Assembly: GCF_001540865.1 (NCBI RefSeq) | Contig: NC_033621.1 | Location: 19,000,739 to 19,064,738, forward strand | Direction: 5' to 3' | Length of the DNA: 64,000 nt | From: Ananas comosus | Taxonomy: Eukaryota; Streptophyta; Magnoliopsida; Poales; Bromeliaceae | Shown: in pieces, positions 34,440-43,601 of the stretch | Position numbering within the stretch: the first letter of the stretch is position 1 | Layout of the letters: each line of letters starts with the position of its first letter | Program-made: the position numbers and the translations under genes | The notes under the pieces: generated by a model | What the model was told of the DNA's origin: nothing | Databases searched by the model: none | What the model saw: the letters and a program-made list of their open reading frames with translations, nothing else

Positions 34440-34545
34440 GGCACTAACATCGACTCTCATTATCTAGAATGCTTTATTTTCCATGAGTCTGGCTGCTCGT
34501 GGTAAATAAAGCACTCTAGATAGTGCGAATCTATCTTAACCTCTC
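34440..34545. repeat. Hairpin palindrome (copy 1)
   Basis: AATGCTTTATTTTCC and TAAATAAAGCACTCTAGATA are inverted around a ~20-base loop. Same sequence family as the palindromes at 40.4 and 42.0 kb. Confidence 0.6.
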
Positions 34546-34939
34546 GTTGTGGTGTCGCCGTCGGTGGCTGCCGCATCTCAGAAACTCGGCGTCGGCGCCG
34601 CCTCACCGACTGGGAATACGAAGAGCCTTCTCGTACACCGCCGCTGTGCTACCGCTTGTGGGGAACGCCGTTGTCGACTTCACCTCCTTGACCAAAGGTA
34701 GTGTCACAAGACCAAAGGTAACGGGGAATGCATCTGAAAAATCCATATTTAAAGATAAAGAAAATACATTTGAAGAGCCTCTTTCACTTCCTGAGGAACT
34801 TCAATGTACACGTCACTGTTCAAATCGGCCACTAGCATTAATTAAGTGCGATGGTTACGAAAAATTGGTACAGTCATTGGGTTTTGTAAACGCCGCTTTC
34901 CCTCCCCGAGTAGAAAATTTCCTAGACAAACCCTTCGGG

Positions 34940-35182
34940 CATTAAATGTGGCCTATGCGCTTCACACAACATGGCTCTTTTCCGAAACTCGGACAACATC
35001 CATTCCGCTATTCGCCAGTCCCGCTGTTTGCTGTTCGGCTTTAATAATTTTAAATATGTGAAGCTAAAACAAGACTGAGCGGTCGCATCCGGGATAATAG
35101 TGCAACGAGAAGGAGCAATGCCAGGTTAAATGATGTAACTGCCCTTCTAAGAGTGCATCACTAGGCTCGCTCTAGTGCAAAC
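34940..35182 (+). repeat. Long inverted arm, left copy
   Basis: Starts CATTAAATGTGG, contains CCCGCTGTTTGCTGTTCGGC and ends near CTAGGCTCGCTCTAGTGCAA. Its reverse complement is at 43060-43309. Confidence 0.7.
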
Positions 35183-35373
35183 ACCTCAAAGCAAGGAGGG
35201 ATAATAGTTCAACATTCTTGTAAGTAGTGTAACGAGGACCATTACAAGTAAAATTCTAATCATATCTTTATAACAAAGGTAATGAGAATTACAATATGTA
35301 CACCAATTCGTCTTAGTGTGAAAAAAATGACAGTACAAATGAAAGAACTGTAACTCGAATCAGCCTCGACTTA

Positions 35374-36308
35374 TTACGAGTAAAAAAGACGCAAGAATTC
35401 TGCTGCTATCTCGCCGCGTCTCCTCATCATATCCTTCTGGGAGAAGTCCAAGTTCCACCCCTTCTGCAAGTATTCCTCGTATGCTGAAAGGAAGATTGCG
35501 CAGTCATTTGACTGATCTTGCATGGGGATATCTTCCAGATTGATCATCTCCCAGTCGACGGGACGGGTACCGCGGCGCCGAAACAAATCGAAAAATTTAT
35601 GTTGCAAATAATTTTCTATGAACTTACACTGCATAAGAAAATATTGCACTAATTAGAAATATAATGGGGTAATGCTGGTACAATTTCTAAGTATTAGGAA
35701 ACACTTACTGCTTTTTCAAACCCCGCGTTGTATTTAGGATTTTTAATGGACGATAAGTGGAGGTACTTCCCGCCTTGGAGATCAACAGCCAGCAAATGCC
35801 AGTGTTCGAAGTCGAAGAGTGGGATGAACCAGTACTTCGCCTCACTGATCCTCCCCTCGGTGATGTCGTCCAAAAACATCTCGGGGCTCATTGCAGTCCC
35901 TAGGATCTGATAAAGGAATGTCGTGGAGTATATGCACCTGTGGCCTTCCGCCTCCTTGAGTAAATTCTGGTAGGCGTTAATAACATCGGAGCTGACGAAG
36001 GCCATGTGACTTGTTAGGTCAACGAAGTCCTTCCTCCCGACGTCAATACTTTTCGAAGCCACTACTAATGCGGAGGGGGTGGTGCTTGTCAGGAATTTTT
36101 CAATTCGCTTCTGATCCTCCTTCGGTAACTCACCCTTGCCGTAGTACTTTAAATCCAAGGGCGCTGAAGATTTTGGGACCTTCAATTTGAGTGTTTTGCC
36201 CTCTTTAATTTTTGATATTTCTTCCGAGGGGGGGATGTCGATGATTATTGGTTGCTGTTTAGCAAACAATGAAAGAATGAGATACGTAATTACACCATTG
36301 TAGGACAT
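35374..36308 (-). pseudogene. Ulp1-like cysteine protease (C48) C-terminal exons
   Basis: The upstream exon (36308 to about 35705) has a basic linker (DLKYYGKGELPKED), a helical region, then WFIPLFDFEHWHLLAVDLQGG. That is the W...HW strand with the catalytic His of SUMO-protease-like enzymes. The position where the catalytic Asp is usual reads LHLSSIK, so the Asp seems to be missing. The last exon (to stop 35374) has QSNDCAIFLSAYEEYL with the catalytic Cys. An AT-rich intron lies between them (about 35640-35705). It continues from the mobile-domain exons upstream. Likely a former transposon-borne protease, now probably inactive. Confidence 0.7.
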
Positions 36309-36572
36309 GCTTACACTATTATAAGCTGTATCGCATTAATGAAATGTATCATTGCAATATTCACATACCTCTATAATGCTGGGTTCTTGCATGGAAGATT
36401 TCGCAGTTTGTGTAGGCGCCTTTGTCGCCGTCGACAGACGCACCAAGCGTCTCTTCGGGTGAGACTTGTCTATTTTTTCAATATCCTGTACAAAGGAATT
36501 TAAAGTAGTGCAACAAACAAGGTTATATTACACAAATAGATATTGCATTATTTCAAAAGTATCGATGTAATA

Positions 36573-36989
36573 TCAACTTACACGTTTAGATGCGCGAGTC
36601 GTCTTAGTGTGTATCGCCGATAACTCCGGTGCAACCCCCGGCACTAATTCGAACTCCTTTTCCTCCGCTACCGTAGTCGCTGCCGCAACCTCCTTGTCCA
36701 CCTCCTCCGCCATTTCCTCCGCCGCATCCACCTTTTCCTCCGCAGTCTCTGCCGCTGCCGCCGCCTCATCCATTTCCTCCATTGTCGCTGTCGCCGCCAC
36801 ATTTTCCTCCTCATCTGCCGCTCCCGCCGCTTTCTTTTCATCCACCGTCGCCACGAAAGTTACCCCCGCCGTGTCCGGTTCTGCCGCCTTGGTTGCCGCC
36901 GGCTCCTCTTTCGCCGGAACGTCTGTTACTGTCGCCACCACCGGTGCCCCAAGCGCCAGCACCTCTGGTAGTGAAGATAACGGATGCAC
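36573..36989 (-). pseudogene. Ala/Glu/Val-rich linker exon of the PMD/Ulp1 gene
   Basis: An open stretch of about 138 codons is almost wholly low-complexity (repeated EEMAEEV, AAAAETAEE, VAATAT patterns) and ends in basic TTRASKRVS. It lies between the mobile-domain exons and the protease exons and is flanked by motif-rich AT DNA. It fits a spacer in the same protein. It has no domain of its own. Confidence 0.45.
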
Positions 36990-37717
36990 GTCTTCACATA
37001 TTTGGATGTCGATGTTATGCAGCTAAATTTTTAAAAAAATTAAAATTGGCGTCAATTACACTAATTATTTAGAAATTACACTATTTAATTACCGCTTACA
37101 CTATTACTTACTTCATCGCTTTTCATGAAGGAGTCGCCTGCAAAAAGACCAGCTTTTGGACGGTCATATTCTTCGACATTTTCTTCATATATATTGAGTG
37201 GCCGAGGCGCCGGCGGGTGGCTGCTCCGTCTCGGCGGCGAAGCCTGTATACAAATAATGCGATTCTATGTTGCACTACACAAGTATATGATGCACTATTA
37301 CAAAGAAATTTACACAAATATAGAACTAAAACAAGAATTTATTAATCTAAGTCTGGTACAGTTACATTATTATTGAGTTGCAATAATAGAATCAGTCGTT
37401 TGTTGAGAATGTAAAATAATAAGGGCGTCACATACGTCGGCGATTGTGTTGTCGGCTTTATTCTTTCACCCCCAGCGAGGTCGGAGATCGTACAGGCTTC
37501 GAAATCGTTTGCCCCTCCCGGGCGTGCGATTTTTTAGACAGTCCTTGGGAGCCTTTGGCGGACTCTCTAGTTTTTCACGTGCCCCATCCTTTCTAGATTT
37601 CGAAGAACTTGCAGATCATTCTTTCCTAATTTTGGGATTCTCCTTATTGGCCGAGATCGGTGCGGGCATCGCCAATACGGACGTTCCTATCCTTTTTTTT
37701 TTAGTTCCCTGTGTCGA

Positions 37718-38180
37718 TCACTTAGATGGTTTAGACGGTGGGGGGATTGGTATTTGCACTCCTTCGTGCCTCCTCTTCTTGCTTTTGATAATTCCAATAG
37801 GTGCCGGGGTGGATTTTGGTGCTGGTAGGAGTGCCGGATTGCTCAGTATGCCGGCAACGGAGGTGGCAAGACTGAACACCACGGCCTCCAGACGGCTAAT
37901 TGCCGCCATCACCTCTTTATAAACCCCCGGAGGTTCCTCATTCCTAGGGCGGCGGTGGCGCCGTAGAACTTGAGCCACGACACCCACCAGCCGTAGTTCC
38001 CCCAGGGAGAGTTCGCGCTTGCGGCGGCACGTAGTGAAGTTAAAATCCTTCTTCACTCTCGATGATCCCCGCGAACGACGAGTCCATCTAATCGTATCTC
38101 ATCTCTAGACACGAGAAAATATTGCACGGCGGGAAGGCAGAGGGCATCTGTACCCAGTGTGCTCATATATCCACACCTGA
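37718..38180 (-). pseudogene. PMD/DUF1985-like second exon, frameshifted
   Basis: After an acceptor-like TATCAG (minus strand, about 38176) the frame begins VWIYEHTGYRCPLPS, the WxYEH block typical of this plant family. It then needs a frame change to reach KKDFNFTTCRRKRELSLGELRLV. A helical region and a Lys/Pro-rich tail (IKSKKRRHEG) follow, with a stop at 37718-37720. Stops at about 38100-38110 break it. Confidence 0.6.
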
Positions 38181-38343
38181 TAGCAAAGACATTATTACAC
38201 TAATATCAGAATAATATTACACTAGAGTTCACACAGTTACTTGATTTAATCATACAATAGCTTAATTTGCACTATTTCAAAAAAATGGATTTGCACTATT
38301 TAAAAAATGAATTTGCACGATTACTTGAACAATAGACACTTAC

Positions 38344-39065
38344 TGGGAGAAGCAGGGTGCATCCAAGAACGTATCCTACCCGCTTCGAATTAGCTTGCAA
38401 TTTAACAGTGACGGAGCATAGACTGTCGATTATAAGCCGGTGTACTGCTTTCGGCCAATTGTAGCATGCCAGTGCGGGGAGATCATCGACAAGACCCACC
38501 AGTCCTTTGGGGCAGAGATTATTGGTATTGGTGAAAAGAATACAACAAAAAAAGTAGAGAATAAGTAATTTCACGAAGTCGGTAATGTCCTCTTCGTCCT
38601 GCTTGGGTGACATCTCCTTCAAAACCACCTCCAGGTTCTTGCGGTCGACCTTCTTCCCCTCAAGGAAACGATTTTGAATATCCGACCCCCAATTGAGGCT
38701 TAGGTCTAGAGCTTGGCCCGACAGGGGTAATCCAAGAAGAACTGCCACCTCCTTGGCCGTGAAGCATATGACTTGAGGGCTATTTCGAATTCTACGCCCT
38801 CCTTCCAATAACGGAGGATGAACTCCAGCAATGGCCTATCTGAGGTGATGTCGGAGAAGTGTAAGATATTACCGAATATCGTACTCTGGATGATGGGAAG
38901 ATGATGCGACTTCACGACCGACGCGTAAGTCTTCCTGTACGCTCCGACGAAACACCGAGAATTCACAATGAATCTACCGGCGGGGCCGCCAGCAACCGGC
39001 CGCGAAGGCGCCTTACGGCCATTAGCAGACGATGAATCAGTAGATTGCGACGACTTCGACGCCAT
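38344..39065 (-). pseudogene. Plant mobile domain (DUF1985-like) first exon
   Basis: Starts ATG 39065 (MASKSSQSTDSSS). It reads through FVGAYRKTYASVVKSHHLPI and LLEFILRYWKEG, then shifts frame near 38780 to VICFTAKEVAVLLGLPLSG. It continues VLKEMSP...FVKLLILYFFCCILF, CPKGLVGLVDDL and YNWPKAVHRLIIDSL. It ends at a donor GTAAGTG (38343-38337). The block order matches the N-terminal domain found with Ulp1 proteases in plant transposon-related genes. One frameshift is visible, so no intact protein is made. Confidence 0.7.
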
Positions 39066-39239
39066 TGCAAGCAATGTAGATTTAGATTGGTCGTGTATTC
39101 GCCGATGGGATTCGAAGCGGACGATGGTGATTACAAATAGAAATGCGGTTGATAGGGAAATGATCGCCGTAAGGCGGTTTAGAGGCCTTAAGGATTAGAA
39201 TAGGGTAATGGGGAGCAACAGGAGTTTGAAAATTAGTGG

Positions 39240-40400
39240 GATGCTAGTATGGGCCAACCTTTTTACGAAACAGCGTAAGAGTCCATACAAAACCTGACAC
39301 ATTAGCACACCAAACACCCAACAGCGAGAATGTGAAATTAGTGGCATTAAATGTAGCGACAGATTCGTACATTGACATGATCGTTATACTCGAGTAAGTG
39401 AGCGAAGAGGCACTGGCCGGTAAGAGAGGGGAAGAGACACCGGCGACACATCGAAGTTTCCTCGGGAGAATTCATCTCGGATTTAATCCCTGATTAAAAC
39501 AGATTGTATTTTCTATTACAATTCTTCTTCTTACTCTTTGGGCTCCAAAAGTAAGTTGTAATTTTATATTGGTTAACTTCTTATTGCACCATTCTCAACA
39601 TACTGTTGAACGTGTATTATAAAATATATGGACCATCATTAATCAGTTGTAAAAATAGTGGACTCGTTGCACCATTACTTTCAAACCATTGATTGATTAC
39701 TACGATAATATTACACCATTATGTGCTGATTTGAGCTCTTCTACAGCGCGTGGCACTATGAATCGCGTTTAACGTTGTAAACTTAATCGTGTGGTCGTTC
39801 CCCAATTAGTGTAATAAATTAACTAAATGGTGCAACAACTCTCTAACCAGTGCAAGAAAAATCGTCGGTGCAAGTACTTTTTTAAAAATATTTGTAACAT
39901 TGTTTCTTAAGTACTGTAAGTCGTCAAAAAACAGTGTAAGATTTTCTCTGAATTTGTTTATAATATGAATGTAAAGTGCAACATCTATTCAAAATAATTG
40001 TATGGGCTATTGGGTTGGAAATAATAGTGTAACATTCGCTGTAATAGTGTAATACAGCTAAAAGCGGTGCAAGAATAGAATGAATTATACAGATATATTT
40101 ACTATAAGGCATAACAATGTAAAGAAAGGGGTCTCTTTATTAATATACTAACAAATTATACATTGTCTTTGACGAAAATGCAACATATAATACACGTTTT
40201 GCATACAATACGATGTTCACAACATCAACTGTAACTTTCGCATCAACATTAATAATGAACAAAATTAGGCTTTCATTTTACAAAAGTACTGAATTATCAT
40301 CAAAACTAGCCGGCAAATCCACGAGCACATAACAACATCTGAGGTTCCTCTATCGGAAGATGAAATGGCGAAGAGAAGAGGGCTCGCTCGGAGAGGTATG
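39240..40400. other. AT-rich, motif-dense non-coding DNA
   Basis: No gene. Many GTGTAAC / GTGCAAG / TTGCACC words occur in both directions. The stretch 39330-39450 resembles 41530-41610. Confidence 0.55.
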
Positions 40401-40405
40401 TCGAG

Positions 40406-40615
40406 TGCTTTATTAGCACTAGGGACTTTGGCATTGACGTTTTGGCACTACATTGTTCGTAAAGAGACAGTATAGTCAGAAAAAAATTAGAATCTATCGA
40501 TAAGAATAAAGATCTGGAAGAATTTAAGAACCTGGTATAGAGGTGGTGCCTCGTCGCAAATAAAGCACAGTACTTCAGATAGTACGAATCAATCTTAACG
40601 CCTACTTACTGGATG
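40406..40615. repeat. Hairpin palindrome (copy 2, diverged)
   Basis: AGTGCTTTATTAGCAC and CAAATAAAGCACAGTACTTC form degenerate inverted arms. CAATCTTAACGCC follows, as at 42.25 kb. Confidence 0.45.
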
Positions 40616-41249
40616 GTACACTTACGACCGAGCCTTTTCGTCGTCGATGTCTCCTGCGGCTCTCTCCCCTCGTCTCGTGTACTTCCATCATCGCCGTTTC
40701 CTCGTCGTCGGTTGCCCAAGTCCCTAGAGAGTGCTTTTTATATATTGTAATGAAACGAGAATGCATATGAAGAACCATTTTATAGAAAACGAAAAGGCAT
40801 TTGAAGAATCGAGTCGAGCGACTCCAAGACTGGGAGGTTGCGAAAAGGCTCGCGAAATATTAGTTTTCCTCATGAACAGAAAGTGGCTAATGCTCACCTC
40901 AAGATCCGTATTACTGTAACATCGCTTAAAAATATCAATTGTTCATTCAATCGTATAATAATAGTGCAACGATAGGCTGTAATAATAGTGCAACGCCAAG
41001 TAACAGAATGCAATATAGCTTCTAAAAGTGCAATACTGGCGCGATATTAGAGTAACATTCATCATAACAGTGCAACGCCTTTACGAGGAATGAAACTGAA
41101 AAAGCCATATTTAAACAAAACCAAAATACGCTTGAATAGTCGCTTTTACTTTTCCCGAGGCAGCTTCGATATAACCACCGATGTCTCTTGACCTCACAGA
41201 AGAGACGCTATAACGTAGATGTTATACTGCGTACTTTTAGAAGTATTAA

Positions 41250-41335
41250 ATGCGCGCTGCCCGGGGAGCGTATATCCACGCTATTCGCCAGACCGTGTGT
41301 TTGCTGTTCCATGAATCCATAGCACTATTATGGTG
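41250..41335 (+). repeat. Direct partial copy of the long arm
   Basis: ATTAAATGCGC...CGCTATTCGCCAGACCGTG...TTTGCTGTTC parallels 34941-35040. Confidence 0.55.
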
Positions 41336-42026
41336 ACATAGTTGCACCCTTATGAACTTAGTTCTACTATTTTACCCTACGTTGTACTATTAACCGCGTT
41401 GCGTGCCGTTTCCTTTTCGCTTCCTGAAATCATTGAACTATTCTGTCGGCCACATTGCACCATTACAATCACAGTTGTAGTCTTTTACCCTGCGTTGCAC
41501 TATTAATCGCCGTGCGCGTCGTACTGTTAATCCCTGTCGCATTTAATGCTAGCGGTAGGCACGAAGAGTGGCGTGTACGTTATATTCGGTTAAGTAAGGA
41601 GAAGAGGCACCGGCGGATTTGTTAGCCGACGATTCGTTTTGTTTAAATATCGGTTCTTCAGATGCATCCCCCTTTACGGAGACACTACCTTTGGTAAAGG
41701 AGGTGAATCGACAACGGCGTTCCCTACAAGAAGAAGCGCAGCGCTGAAGTACGAGATAGAGCCTCCTCCTACTCCGCTGCGCCGCTTCCTCCTGCCGGGA
41801 ACGCCGTTCGTTGCCTTTGCCTCCTTGACCAATAGTTGCGTCGCCTTAACCTCGTGGCCTTTACGAAGAGATGAGTCGCCGCAGCCGCCACAACGACTGG
41901 TACCAGGCTATAGTTCGTCCATGACGTTTAGGCAACGACGGTAGATGGCCGAAGCAGAGTTCGAGGAGTAGGCGGCTCGCTTCGAAGGGAGCCGAAGCAG
42001 AGTTCGAGGAGTAGGCGGCTCTCTCC

Positions 42027-42287
42027 GAAGGGTACCATCCAGCAATGAGGCGTTAAGATTGATTCGCACTATCTGGAGTGCTTTATTTGCCACGAGCCCA
42101 TTGGCCCTCCTCTCATACAGATTCTTAAATTCTTACAGATCTTTATTGTTATTGATGGATTCTTATGTTTTGCTGATTGAACTGTCTGTTTCATGGTAGA
42201 GCGGAGCTCCAAAGGGCTTGAGGCAAATAAAGCACTCCAGATAGTGCAAATCAATCTTAACGCCTCGTTGCTAGATCTACCCTTCCG
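42027..42287. repeat. Near-perfect 51-bp stem palindrome (copy 3)
   Basis: 42041-42091 and 42222-42272 are inverted copies with 49 of 51 positions equal by eye. Weaker pairing extends about 14 bases further out on each side, and the loop is about 130 bases. The right arm ends GGAAGGGTAGATC-like on the reverse strand. Confidence 0.8.
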
Positions 42288-43059
42288 AACGACCCTCCTC
42301 CTCGTCGTAGTTTCCTTCGGCAGTTTCCTCCTCGCAGTCTCCTCCTCGCAATCTCCTCCTCGCAGTCTCCTGCGGCAGTCTCCCCTGGCCTATACCTGTT
42401 ACCTTAGGCTATGTGCGCGTGGAATTGCAAACAAGCTTCGATGATTACATATTTCTGTTAAATAATTATATTATGTTTAGTTTGTTATAGTTGATGTAAT
42501 AGAATGTTGCATTGTAAACAAATTCTTTTTATATTTTGTAAATTTCTATAAAATCGTGTACTCGGCTTTAAAGAAAATGTAATTCTTGTTCACAAATTAA
42601 TGTACTCCTTAGGAATTTGTTACACTATTTACCAGTTACAATATTTACCAAACAATGTTGCACTGTTTACATTATAGTATAATATAAATTTCGACCATTT
42701 TTGCACTATTATGTTCATGTTAACACCAATTCTGTGAAAATTTTGTGCTACATATCGTACTGTTACACGCTTTAGCGGAGAATCTTGAACTCTTTTGATC
42801 TGAGTTACACCACTTAACGACTTCTTTAAATATAAATTTCATTTACTCCGAAACCCCCCGGCGACCGTCCAGCCCCGCAGCCGAGCTTCCTGGCACACCG
42901 ACTCTTATGTCGCACATCGTCGACCGTCCTACCCCGCAGTGACCGTCCTGCGCCGCCGACGCTTCGTCTTCATTTGGAGGGGTAGCCGTTAATTTGCAGT
43001 ACTATGTTGAGATTATATTAAGGAATAGAGAAAGTAAAATTTTGACTGGTTATAGAAAG

Positions 43060-43309
43060 GTTGCACTGGAGCGAGCCTAGCGATGCACTGTTGGAAGGAA
43101 AGTTGCACCATTTTTTCTGGCGTTGTACTTTGCGTTACACTATTATTCCTGTTGCGGGACGTATAGTTTTTGTCATTTATCTTGAGTAATTGTATTAAAG
43201 TCTTAAAGCCGAACAGCAAACAGCGGGGACGACGAATAGAGGGGCGGATGTGGTCCGGGTTACGAGAAATGAGCGAGATTGCGTAAGGCGGAAGCGGCGC
43301 ATTTAATGT
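43060..43309 (-). repeat. Long inverted arm, right copy
   Basis: Reverse complement of 34940-35182, including GCCGAACAGCAAACAGCG and GGAGCGAGCCTAGCGATGCA. It ends about 290 bases before the start codon of the host gene. Confidence 0.7.
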
Positions 43310-43445
43310 GCGCCAGACCGTACGGCAGGGTAGTAGGGTAGTATACATATATCAAGAAATACGTGGGAGGCTATTGTATAGGAAGGGCATTTTGGTCAGG
43401 TGGCAGAAAAAGCGAACCGAATCTGTAAAAACGAAAAAGGTAGTT

Positions 43446-43454
43446 TATAAAAAA
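43446..43454 (+). promoter_or_regulatory. Possible TATA box of the CCDC47 homologue
   Basis: TATAAAAAA lies about 155 bases before the start codon, with a CT-rich leader between. Position and sequence fit; nothing else confirms it. Confidence 0.35.
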
Positions 43455-43601
43455 GTCGGATGAGAAGCATTTTTATTTTGAAGCATGTTGTAGTCGAGGG
43501 TTCTTACATTTTTCGCCTCTGTTCTTTATCTCCATTAATAAGTACCCACTAACTATTTATTTTTCTCTCCTTCGTCGATCTTGACCTCGAGAGCTCCTCC
43601 C

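Larger units (their letters stand above)
33417..43330. mobile_element. Mutator-like or related DNA element(s) with PMD/Ulp1 gene, AT-rich mosaic
   Basis: A ~9.9-kb AT-rich block contains a decayed plant-mobile-domain/Ulp1 gene and an inverted pair of ~245-bp segments (34940-35182 and 43060-43309). It also has further direct copies of the same segments (about 41250-41330), three hairpin-forming palindromes, and dozens of copies of a TAGTGCAAC/TAGTGTAAC-type motif in both orientations. Plant Mutator-like and CACTA elements often carry Ulp1-protease genes, and transposase-binding motifs are often repeated near their ends. No transposase ORF was recognised and no terminal duplication was found, so the outer limits are uncertain. 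Confidence 0.55.

Noticed and set aside
36607..37072. Plus-strand Ala/Ser-rich ORFs
   Set aside because: Antisense of the low-complexity linker exon of the minus-strand PMD/Ulp1 gene.
43581..43601. Upstream TTG extension of the CCDC47 frame
   Set aside because: Plant genes start at ATG; 43602 is the first ATG and gives a normal N-terminal signal segment.
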